Shown here piece by piece: positions 34,395 through 43,837 of a stretch of DNA of 64,000 bases. The number at the start of each line of letters is the position of its first letter. The first letter of the stretch is position 1. The notes under the pieces are model-generated. The model made no database searches and was not told the origin of the DNA. It was given only the letters and a program-made list of their open reading frames with translations. Position numbers and translations under genes: made by a program. Source of the DNA: Micrasema longulum (lineage: Eukaryota > Arthropoda > Insecta > Trichoptera > Brachycentridae); NCBI GenBank assembly GCA_022494885.1, contig JAGVSM010003925.1, positions 39,364-103,363 on the forward strand, read 5' to 3'.

Positions 34395-34600
34395 GTGTTG
34401 TAGAAGTCAGCGCGTTTGCTTATCATGCAAGAAGTGTCGGGTTCGATTTCAAATATGATTGACATGAAATATTTATTTAAAAGGGGTTTTTTTAAACTCG
34501 AATATTTCATTGAAATGATCGAGATACGCTGCAATTGGTATACTAATGCAATGCCCTATGCACTATTAGATGCGGAAAGAGAATGATGATGATGAAATTA
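34395..34600 (+). mobile_element. SINE-2 copy
   Basis: Decayed head ('gtcagcgcgtttgcttatca', B-box 'gggttcgatttcaaa'), body ('gacatgaaatatttatttaa'), end block ('gcaatgccctatgcactatt') and (GAT)n tail at about 34585-34595. Confidence 0.75.
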
Positions 34601-34907
34601 ATATAATTGAATTCCATACTGGAAACGGATTTTTATAACTTAATTTAGTACAAGTAAACACAATTATTTTTACTATTCGTTCAATTGCAATATTTTCATA
34701 AGAAAGAATGATAAAATATACCTGAAATGAACCTTTCATACAATTTGATAAACTCACAGTGGAAGGGGCAATGAAAGCAGTAGAGTAAAATAACGGTTTA
34801 TTCGATTGACATTTCAAAAGGTAACTCGTTTATTGACAAAAAAAGTTTTTTTTGGTACGAGTGAAACCGATAGACCCTCGGTCTTTAAAACATTTTTTTG
34901 GAAAAGT

Positions 34908-35087
34908 GGATACAGTAGCCGGCAGTAACTTAAGGCCATCAGGCTTAAAAAAAGACTGCTGGCCTAATCGGCTAACTTCTCGTGCGACGGAGATGAGACT
35001 CTACAAAGTCGAAGCTAGCCGATTATGGCCTGCAGTCTTATCTTTAAGCCCGATGTCCTTTTATTGCTGCCGGCTACAGTACACTAA
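34908..35087. repeat. Long hairpin (about 75-bp inverted repeat, about 30-nt loop)
   Basis: The left arm, 34908-34980, contains 'acagtagccggcagtaac', 'ggcttaaaaaaagactgctg' and 'taatcggctaacttc'. The right arm, about 35010-35087, contains the reverse complements: 'gaagctagccgatta', 'gcagtcttatctttaagccc' and 'gctgccggctacagt'. About four of five positions pair by eye. The sequence is GC-richer than its surroundings. The + frame 34852-35091 covers it and is a by-product. It looks like a foldback MITE or a collapsed inverted duplication. Confidence 0.7.
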
Positions 35088-35149
35088 ATAATGAAAGTCT
35101 AACGCATCTTCAGAATATTTGCTTTTTTTGCATCGTTTCTTCCCGTATT

Positions 35150-35425
35150 TCAAAACGAATGAGGAAATTCAGTGCTGCGGAAAATTGGACATAAAAAGTT
35201 ATTTCTTACACGTGCGAAAATATAAAAATGATTTTACTAAAAATGAACTACTTTGAACTACGTCACAAGTTCTTAAGAATCAACCAATGATGAAGTGTGG
35301 TGATAGGTTACCGGTTTCCGGTAAGCCAATACACCAATCAGCGGAGCTCTCCTCCGACTAGAACTTGTGACATCAAAGGCGGAGTAATTTCAAAATAAAA
35401 AAAATCATAATGCTGATAACATACA
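35150..35425 (-). mobile_element. rep-alpha copy, uninterrupted
   Basis: It starts 'gaggaaattcagtgctgcgg' and contains 'gaactactttgaactacgtc', 'ggttaccggtttccggtaag' and 'gacatcaaaggcggagtaat'. It ends 'tcataatgctgataac'. It is the reference copy for recognising the insertions in 11873-13060. Confidence 0.7.
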
Positions 35426-36054
35426 AATAAAATGTAAGCCTCGTTTATAAACAAATAAAATGTAAGCCTCGTTTATAAACAAATAAAAATACATTTAACT
35501 TCCTCATATACTTAAAAACGATTCCGCGTGCCAAAAGTTATATCATGACATTTCTTCTCGTTTTGAATTGACAAACATTTTCTAGGTAACGTATTATAAT
35601 ACTCAATACAATTTTGAATTTTGTAATTTGTGAATTACCTAATCATAAATTAAACTCGATTTACGTTATATATTTTCAATTCTGGGTGGAATCCATTAGA
35701 GGGTGAAAACGCTAATTGATCAAATAAACGAATGGAAGTGTACCAAGTATTTTCCATTTATAACTTATATTCAAATATTAGTTATTATATTATGCAATTA
35801 ATAATAATAATTTTAACTGTTTCGTATACCTGTACCACTAGGTGTTCATTACACTGAAATTAAATACATTAACATGATCCTATGTACCTACGACGAGAAC
35901 TTCTTTCGGACAGAGATCTTTTAGCTTTATTGCTCCTAGAATTTATTATAAGAGATATTTTATTCACCCAACACGATTTAACTACTATACAAAAAATAAA
36001 ATAACCCAGTGGCTTATTAAGTTAGGAACAAAAGTGACTGAAAGTTTTTTGAAT
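35426..36054. other. No gene recognised; short tandem duplication
   Basis: A duplicated unit 'aatgtaagcctcgtttataa' occurs at 35430-35449 and 35458-35477. The rest is AT-rich. Confidence 0.5.
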
Positions 36055-36410
36055 TTGTTGCAACAGAGAGGAAAAACATTTTTGAGAGGGGAATATGGGA
36101 GTCTAGGCATTTACAGTCATTGGAATGACAGGTCATAAACCCTAAATGTTTTCCCTCTCTGTTGCAACAAATTTAAATATGAACAACTCCCTAGGGAGAA
36201 AATCCAGCCAGTCTGCAAGCATTTGGACATACTCAAAACATTGAAAAAATATGACAGGTCATAAGCCCTGTAAATGCCTAGACTCCCATATTCCCTTCTC
36301 ACAAATGTTTTCCTTCTTTGTTGCAACAAATTTAAATATAAACAACTCCCTAGGGAAATCCAGCCAGTCTGCAAGCATTTAGACATACTCAGAACATTGT
36401 TAACTGAAAG
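36055..36410 (-). repeat. rep-beta subfamily 2, tandem partial units
   Basis: There are two partly deleted units of about 150 bp head-to-tail. Each has 'gttttcc(c/t)tct(c/t)tgttgcaac', 'tataa/gaacaactccctaggg' and 'atccagccagtctgcaagca'. They are preceded by an inverted end ('gcaacagagaggaaaaacat' at 36060). The minus frame 36386-36117 is a repeat artefact in which a short peptide occurs twice. Confidence 0.65.
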
Positions 36411-36689
36411 TTTTTTAAACTACATTGTCGAAAATTACAAAATTGAACGATAAATGAAGGAATAATGCGATCTAAATTAGAAAATTGAAAATCATTGATT
36501 GGTATCTCAACATTGAGTAGTCAGATAGTTCAAAAACACTAAGCATTTTATGCAGTCTGTAAATTATGATATTATCGACTAACGAATTTCAATAGCAAAA
36601 AAATACATTTGAAAATTTCAAGTTGTGGTCACGGATCCCAGATCCGCAACTGGTTTTACATTTCCTAACAGGGTTATTTAAGACTTAAG

Positions 36690-37230
36690 GGCACAACACA
36701 ATATATATGACAATATTGTCCAGTCCTAGCTCCGTGAACAGCCTCAACCGTGCGGAACAAAACGCTGAGACAATACAAAAATTCGGCCGCAGTTCGTCCG
36801 TGAGCGCTGCAAAAATAAATACACTACGGCGTTTATTACGAGCGAGTTTACTAAAAATATTATTTATTTTATTCCAAGACGTATTGGAATTGTTAAAGAA
36901 TGCACTAAATAATTTTAAATATTTTTTTCTGTCTCCATTTTCGGCAGAAAACATTTGCGGGACCGATACGTTCACGTCCAGCAAATCGCTATTGTCACTA
37001 GGTCCTGTCCGTGCGTGGTCCTGTACGCGAGGACAATGCGGCCGCTGCGCTGGCAGCCGCGCACGGTGGTGGGGGTACTCATTGTTCCGCGGAGATAGCC
37101 TGGCCGTCTATCTCAGTGGCGATGCCTCGGGACAATTTTTTGCTCTACAAATTGGTGTTTACACGTGGACAATATTCGAGTCCCTGAGACAAAACAATAT
37201 TGTATTGTCCACATGCAAGCGGCTTTAAAA
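36690..37230. other. GC-richer block with open frames on both strands
   Basis: The + frame 36707-37228 (173 aa) and the minus frame 36984-36685 (99 aa) overlap. The block is clearly GC-richer ('ggccgctgcgctggcagccg') than its flanks. Near the right end 'gtggacaata' (37164-37173) and its exact complement (37203-37212) bracket a 29-nt loop, and 'gacaatattgtcc' recurs near the left end (36710-36722). I recognise no domain in either frame. A fragment of an unknown DNA transposon is the likeliest explanation. Confidence 0.35.
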
Positions 37231-38530
37231 AAAAAACGGCCTCAAAATTGAAATATTTGTGGAAATCATTTTTTTTAATACTGACAATAAGTACCGTTCT
37301 GCCAACAAAAAACAAAACAGAGTCTCCAAACTCATTGTCCCATTTCAAACGATCGTAAAAATTTATGTTTCACGATAAAATTACATCAGATTTATTGATT
37401 TTTATTGTATTTTTTTATTATTTATTTTATCCACTTGATTTTCTCTGGCAGAATTAAGCTGTGAGTTACCACTAAATAAATAAATGCAATAAAAATTAAT
37501 CCGCCCTAATTTTACGGTGTCGTGTGGATTCGTACGTCCTTTGTAAAAAAGACGATTGCGCGAGGGTTTAGAATAGGGAAATATCAGTTTTACATTTTTT
37601 AAATTAATAAAGGTCTATGAAATGCTGTCAATATAAAAAAAATTTTTTTGCTAATTATTAGAAGCATAAAAAATATTTTTAAATTTGTAATTTTGAATTC
37701 CCGCAAAAACGGTCATTCCATTGGCCACGCCCCCAATACGTCACGATTCATGTTTATTTGTTCCTGCCCATTCAAATTTATTTAGAACATTATCACGAAT
37801 CTTGACGCCACAACTGTCAAGGCCAAACATGTTGCGTTTTTCTAGCGAACATGTATTTTTGTAAAGTTCTTTTATAAATTTATGTATGAAAACATTTCTC
37901 CACAATATCCATATTGATTTTAAAAATACAATTAATTGGTCTAAATCCATTTCATATATTTTTATCGGTATTCATAATATGTGATATTTCCCTGCTGTAG
38001 AATAAGTTACCCAAGAAAGCAAAATATTATAAATCCAAAAAATATCTAATATCAATTTTGAAATTATATCCTTGATAATTTTTAAAAATATGTATGTGAT
38101 GTTAGTAAGTTATTCGTTTTTATTGATTTTTTTTATTCGTATGGAATGACATAATAGATAATAGTAACGTACACATGGTCATCCTGTTCATATAGGAATT
38201 GGATTTAAGTTCATTTCTAAGGTAAAAGCCTTTCTAATCCTAAACCAAAAACTGTTTGCCATGTTCTATTCTTCCTCTATTACAAATGCTCACTAGACCA
38301 AAAGGACCCCTGTATTCGTACTTTATCCTAACTTTCTAGGTGAAGAACCTTTCTGGGAACTAAATAAAATCAACTTTAGCTTAGTCCAATATTTTAAGAC
38401 AGAAAACTAAACACATAACCTCTATTTATACTTACTAAAAATTCAGAATGAAGTAATTGGACATGGAAAGTACGTAAAAAATCGATTTTAATTATTTCAT
38501 ATAATTTATCGTAATTAGAAATATATACGT
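37231..38530. other. No gene recognised
   Basis: AT-rich. The minus frame 37950-37741 (69 aa) has no known domain. Confidence 0.4.
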
Positions 38531-38534
38531 AAAA

Positions 38535-38712
38535 AAGAAATATTTGCGTTCTTATGATTTACCCAAGTATTTAATTTTGAAGGCCATTTTCAACGAGTTG
38601 TAAATAACTCACTATTAGAAAATGGAAACAAGTTGGGGTAGAGTGGGATTCGAACCACGGACCTTTGGTCCGTGAGTCCGAGACACTAGCCACGGTACCA
38701 CAACCCGATAAT
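38535..38712 (-). mobile_element. tRNA-derived SINE-3, best copy
   Basis: On minus: 'gttgtggtaccgtggctagt' (A-box region), then 'ccgtggttcgaatcccactc' (B-box), then body 'agtgagttatttacaactcg', and an end near 'cataagaacgcaaatatttc'. A SINE-2 end block on minus follows at about 38735-38825 ('tggtgcatagggcactgtat' on +). Confidence 0.8.
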
Positions 38713-38825
38713 ATATATAGATAATATATAAATAGTATATCATTATCATTTCCCTATCGGCAACCAGTGGTGCATAGGGCACTGTATCGGCATTCCAATT
38801 GCAGAGTACGAATATTTTGTCATCT

Positions 38826-39310
38826 TACTCTTCTTTTTTTCCACATCCACTCCTAAGTGGAGCATGTGGACTTCACCAGTTGGCTCCAGGAGACCCTATC
38901 GCCAGCCAGCATTTTTGCCTCTTCCCACGTCAATCCAGCGCCCCTTAATTCCGACGAATAAAGTCTAAAGATCGTCATTGACGGCCTTCCAGGATGACGT
39001 GAGCCCGCAGGTTTAAAGAAGAGGCAACTTGGGTTTAGGTTCTCCTGAGGCATGCGCAGCACGTGTCCAAGCCAGGTCCACCGCCGCATCCTCAAGACGC
39101 TCGTTATAGGAGGCTGCTGCGTCCGTTCTCGGACTTCAATGTTAGTTATAAAATCGAAGCACCTTATACCTAATATTCTTCTCAAGCATTTACTTTCAAA
39201 ACTCAGAAGTTTGGTGTTTTGAGCTTTGGTAAGGTGCCAAGATTCGCACCCATATAGGAGCACTGGCATTATACAAGAGTTGAATAATCGGCACTTCGTT
39301 TTGACCGAGT
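38826..39310 (-). mobile_element. LINE reverse transcriptase C-terminal fragment
   Basis: The minus frame 39269-38853 (138 aa) is intact: 'MPVLLYGCESWHLTKAQNTK', 'LESKCLRRILGI' equivalent ('FESKCLRRILGI'), 'RMRRWTWLGHVLRMP', 'AGSRHPGRPSMTIFR' and 'WEEAKMLAGDRVSW'. This is the standard end of many insect LINE ORF2s after the RT core ('L-L-Y-G-x-E-x-W', 'G-H-V-x-R-M', 'A-x-D-R-x-x-W'). The element is 5'-truncated. The fragment at 544-935 is the same family. Confidence 0.75.
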
Positions 39311-39539
39311 TCTATTATCGTTTATAGCTAGATAAGTATTATAAGAATTAACAATATCAGAATATTATCAGCATAAATGTATCTATTCGAAATACTCGGC
39401 AGCTAACGTTATTTTTTTAATTTCCTGGCCGTCATAATTATTATTACAATTCATTAATACCTAGACTACACCGGCTAGGTAACGATTATAGTGAAGTTAG
39501 TATATTTCGTTTATCTTTATATAATTTTAGGTTAAGTAT

Positions 39540-39910
39540 TCTAAAGGCTATAAATTAATATGTATAAAATTTCTTAATATTGTTATTTACTAAATGTTTC
39601 TGTCTTTTATGTATTTCTATAATAATAAATATATTTATATGTATGTGTATGTATATATATTTATATATGTGTACACGTGTATGTATATGTGTGTATGTGT
39701 GTGTATTTGTGTATGTAAATATATTAAATATCTTTCTGTATACCCCTATACGTATGTGGGTACATTTTCTTATTTTTACTTGTTATTGTTTCTTTTAGTT
39801 TGTCCTATGTTATTCTTACTTTTAACCTAATATATATACTTATGTTACACTACAGCACTTGAATGTACTACTAAAATTGTGTAAATGTAAAACCCCGTAG
39901 GGCGTATAAT
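39540..39910 (+). repeat. TG/TA-rich microsatellite inside a LINE-like 3' end
   Basis: 39620-39725 is an imperfect (TATG)n/(GTGTATG)n tract. To the right, 'taaaccccgtagggcgtata' followed by AATAAA (about 39891-39916) looks like the 3' end of a retroelement, similar in layout to 31770-32260. The frames across the tract are low-complexity artefacts. Confidence 0.5.
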
Positions 39911-39919
39911 AAATATACT

Positions 39920-40300
39920 AATTATCATACCCATAACCACACTCGATGGTGCATTGGTCACTTCATTGGTATATCAAATGCAGTGTATCTCAAAAGTATG
40001 TTTCACAAAGGTAATGTTATCAGTCTTATGTTTTAGGAGTTAAAATATTGCAGTGTAAAACCACCTTTAAAACCATTATTTACTGTCAACCTTGCCAGGA
40101 ATCGAACCCGGGACCTCAAGCAAGGTAGGCGTATGCGCCATTCACTGCACTACAAGGCGGATTTACCTCTTCTCAATATCCTTGTTCAGAATTTTACTTG
40201 AGACTACTTGAGGGTGGCCATCGGAACGAAAACACTTGTTCAAGATTCCGGTTCTATTTTATACACAGAACTTCATCCGCCCGGACTCAGAGAGTATAGC
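39920..40300 (-). mobile_element. SINE-2, long form with 5' leader
   Basis: Minus-strand head with B-box 'gggttcgattcctgg' (about 40096-40110), body and end ('tggtgcattggtcacttcat' on +), plus the leader shared with 21020-21415 and 50060-50400 ('cttcatccgcccggactcag' on +, about 40269-40288). Confidence 0.75.
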
Positions 40301-41499
40301 TAGGTAAGTAAACAGGTACTAATTAATCTTTTGAAATAATCCATTTAACATTTGGAAAACCGACATGTTTCAGAAATGATTATTTCCATCCGGAATGATC
40401 CGATATATTGGAGGACCCCCGCTCTTTCCTCCCTAGCAGTACATTTGTCCAAGTGCAAAATAACTGTATATCTCGCATATGATAATAAATTTGACATAAC
40501 TCATCACTGTCGGTACATATTATGACGTTTTTGAATAGTTTTGGCCATTTTGAAGTAATTAATTCCAAAAAAGTGACTCCGGAGATCAGCTTCACGTAGA
40601 GCTGTCACTTGTTTGATTGTGTAAAATAACTACTCCTTATAAACTTCAACACTATAATTTATTATGAATGTAAGTTTTTTTTTTTGTTATTCGATTGTAA
40701 TGTTGGTTTTCATTTATTTATGTAAAAATATTTGAGAAAAAATATATATATATATTGCTATTGCGCCAGGGGGCCGTACAAATTTGTACCACTATTTTAT
40801 AAATATATATACATGTATCGTTTAAAAAATAAAAAAAAACAAGGAATATATGTAATTATTTTCGAGCTGTAAATAACAAAATTTTAAAAAAAGGTTCAAA
40901 AACTCTACGTGTTCATCTACAGTTAATGTATTTATAAATCACCCACTTACTTGCCAAATAATATAATTCGACTTACCTTTTTTTCTTCACATAATATCGT
41001 ACGCCTCCACTCTGCGAGTGCTTTTGTAGATTTACCTTATCGTAGTCAGATTTTCATCCACAAAATTTGAAAGTATTACACAGGCATAATAATTGTATGG
41101 CGTTGCCAAATGAACCAACCACAACACTCACAAATCACTTTTAATTCATTTTTTTGATTAATCAAATCAAATTCAAAATTGAATTCGCAAAATAACGGGG
41201 TGAAATAAAAAACAACCAAGGATTTTTTTAGTGGAAACCGACGCGGTGACGAATCGAAACTGAGAAAAATTTCAACCGTTTCAACTGACAGAACAAACGT
41301 CAATACACGTGTTTATATTAAGAACTGTAGGTAAGTTTTATGAAAATAGACATTAGGTAAAAAAAAACGTCAATAATAAATAATTCTATGAAAAATAAAT
41401 ATTTCTCTCTGTTATTTATTATGTTTGCTCCGTGCACTCGTGCAGGCGAATGAATCATTTATTTGTTAATGTTCATTGTTTTTTTGTTTACCATTTGTC
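40301..41499. other. No gene recognised
   Basis: Minus frames 40595-40380 (71 aa) and 41303-41076 (75 aa) show no domain I know. A (TA)n run lies at about 40744-40755. Confidence 0.4.
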
Positions 41500-42110
41500 A
41501 ATAGACTATCAAACTAAGCCCAATTTTATTTTTAATATTCATGTATCGTATTATTATCGCTGTGATTTTTTTAAGTTATGAAATTGTTTACTTACTCCAC
41601 CCATAACGTCACGCGTAGTCGTCGGTGAGTTGAGCTGACATTTAAAAAGAGAACTCCATACGTATGCACACACCCTGAACATGGCTTTCCGGAAACCGGA
41701 AATCTATAACAACACATAATTGATAAGCTAATCTAAACAGCTGTTGACCCGGACCTATGACGTTCTAAAGTTGTTTATTTTTATCAAAAAGTATTTTTAT
41801 TATTTTATTCATATTTTTGGTTCGATTCCCGGCATGGTTGATATGAAATATTTATTTGAAAAGGTGTTTTCACACCATAATATTTCATAGTCCCTGATCA
41901 TCTTACCTTCGTGTAACAAAAATGGTCAAGATACGCCGCAATTCAGTGCCGTATGCACCATTAGGTGCGGAAAGGGAATGATGATAATTATTCATACATT
42001 TTCTAGAAACTTCGCCATTGTATTAAATGCTCTAATTTTTACCGCGTGTAAGAAAACTTTTTGATATCCAATTTCCCGTATCACTGAACTTCCTTATTGT
42101 GTGCGAAATA
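41500..42110 (+). mobile_element. rep-alpha copy split by a SINE-2
   Basis: Rep-alpha blocks ('caaactaagcccaatttta', 'ttccggaaaccggaaatcta', 'ttttaccgcgtgtaagaaaa', 'actgaacttccttattg') are interrupted at 41814-41987 by a SINE-2. The 9-bp 'ttattcata' flanks the insertion on both sides (41805-41813 and 41988-41996) as a target-site duplication. Confidence 0.75.
41814..41987 (+). mobile_element. SINE-2, 5'-truncated, with 9-bp target duplication
   Basis: It begins inside the head just before the B-box ('ggttcgattcccggcatgg'), continues through 'ggtgttttcacaccataata' and ends 'ccattaggtgcggaaaggga' plus a (GAT)n-like tail. The exact 9-bp flanking repeat supports retroposition. Confidence 0.8.
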
Positions 42111-42124
42111 GAACTGAGTGGGGA

Positions 42125-42240
42125 TAAGTCCACCTTATGTAGGGGTTAGCGTGTTCCCCTTTTTTTTCTTATCTTCATTTATTTTTATTAAGATACACTG
42201 TATTTGGTGTTTCAATGCAGTGCCCTATGCACCTCTAGTG
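42125..42240 (+). mobile_element. SINE-2 fragment
   Basis: Part of the head ('ccttatgtaggggttagcgt') joined by a deletion to the end block ('caatgcagtgccctatgcac'). A perfect 16-bp palindrome 'aactacctaggtagtt' follows at 42274-42289. Confidence 0.6.
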
Positions 42241-42309
42241 CAGTTTTTTTTTTCTTAATTATAATACCTCAATAACTACCTAGGTAGTTGTATTATAATA
42301 CAATAAAAT

Positions 42310-42500
42310 TACTTAACTAAAATCAACAAATGGAAGAATTGAAGAAATATGGATGTTCGAACACAGGCAAAATGGTGAATGTTACACAGTTTTTAAAGTG
42401 GCCACTTAAACCAGCCAATGACAGGTCATAGGCCCTGTAAATGCCTAGACTTCCATATTCCCTTATTCAAGGTATTCTCCATCCCTGGTGTAATTTGTTA
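42310..42500. mobile_element. rep-beta fragment (3' half)
   Basis: It has 'caaatggaagaattgaagaa', 'ggtgaatgttacacag', 'gccaatgacaggtcataggc' and 'tgcctagacttccatattcc'. It is noncoding. Confidence 0.65.
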
Positions 42501-43016
42501 ACAATAACATTAGTTGTAATATCGTGGATGTCATGTAAAAAGGGGGATATAATAATATAATATTTTAACATAAGTACCTACCCACACTAGGTACCTAAGG
42601 TTTTCTTTTTACTACTTGTAACATTACTTTTATTCATCATAAATATTATTACCGGCCAAGTAGGCTTCGTAGCTTTCCACCGTGACAATTATAATTCTGT
42701 GTTCAGAGTTTAGACTTACAAAATCGATCTGCTATCTGTGAAAAAAAAGACGATCTGCGATTTTGATATGCTGGTAACTATGTAGGCAGTTTTACCAATA
42801 CCAATATCCAAATAATATTGCTAATTTTTATAATTATGCTTTAAGTTAATATATTTTGTTTAAAATCTATCTATATTTTTTCAAATGCGTAAATATGGTG
42901 TCTTTTTGAGTAATTTAGTAGTATCCAGTATTAGTGTCAAAATTACAAATAAATTAAATGTATTTAATGTTCGTATTAAAATAGTATTCACAATATTATT
43001 ATGCTTAACCACATAT
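42501..43016. other. No gene recognised
   Basis: AT-rich; nothing assigned. Confidence 0.4.
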
Positions 43017-43590
43017 CGACGCTAAAAAGGAAAAAGTTACCAAGCGACATATATGATATACAGATGTTCTTTAAACCCTGTCACATCCGAAACCACGATG
43101 ATCAGTATGGGCAAGAATACATATTAGCATCTTTAAAAAAATATTTAGAATAAAGAAATTTAAAAAAACAAATGGTTGCTTACTTCTGCAGGGGAGAAGC
43201 GAGGGGGCACGGCCTTGCGGTCGACGGTGTATCAGGCTCCCCCCTCCCCCGTATCGTTTCTCCCCAACAGGAGTTGTTTTTTATTTATCTTTTATTTTTT
43301 TAAAGATTTTATTCGTTCTAAAAATTTATTTTAATGTACCAATATGTCTACTTGTTTATACTGATCATCGTGGTTTCGGATGTGACAGGGTTTAAAGAAC
43401 ACCCTTTATGTAGCAACTTGATGTTTTTTTGCTTTTTTTTTATTAATTAAAAAATCTCATGCATTCGTAATATTTTGGCATGATTCCTACATAATTTAAA
43501 TAAAAATTTAAAATGCGCGATTATTTATTCATTAAAAAAACTATATTGTTTCATGTCGCTTGGTATACAACTTTTTCTTTCCAGCAATAT
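43017..43590. mobile_element. Foldback element with perfect 43-bp inverted repeat
   Basis: 43066-43108 and 43358-43400 are exact reverse complements (43 of 43). Outer blocks also pair: 'gaaaaagttaccaagcgaca' at about 43029-43048 matches the inverted 'tgtcgcttggtatacaactt' at about 43554-43573. About 130 bp of extra sequence lies in the right arm. The GC-rich centre (43188-43270, 'ctgcaggggagaagcgaggg' against 'gtatcgtttctccccaacag') is itself roughly palindromic. It has no coding sequence and ends about 250 bp upstream of the Prx4 start codon. The superfamily is not identified. Confidence 0.75.
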
Positions 43591-43837
43591 TTTAGCTTTC
43601 TGTCACATTACTGCCATCTATCTATAAAGTTTTAAAAACTTATCAACCTTACAAATTAAGCTGAATGTCAATGATTGTTACGGCGTAAAGTTGTTATTCC
43701 GAATCTATATTCATAAATTTTATCTGTGGTCGTGCTGTGGTCCAAAAATCAAAATAGTGTGACAGGTGGCATATTTCAATTCTTTTAGATTTTTGTATTC
43801 ACACAGTTTCATCACTATTCCTTTATATTACCGTAAA

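Noticed and set aside
34852..35091. 79-aa plus-strand frame
   Set aside because: It lies wholly within the palindromic hairpin, and the two halves are inverted copies of the same DNA.
36117..36386. 89-aa minus-strand frame with an internally repeated peptide
   Set aside because: The peptide repeat comes from the tandem rep-beta units, not from a protein gene.
21490..36410. CRISPR-like array from repeated rep-beta blocks
   Set aside because: Units are about 150-390 bp, diverged and dispersed, with no short regular spacers; the genome is eukaryotic.
42274..42289. 16-bp perfect palindrome
   Set aside because: Short, isolated and AT-rich context; no further structure or recurrence seen.
43766..43837. 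Upstream in-frame ATG of Prx4
   Set aside because: Using it would bury the signal peptide behind 24 unrelated residues; 43838 gives a standard Prx4 N-terminus.
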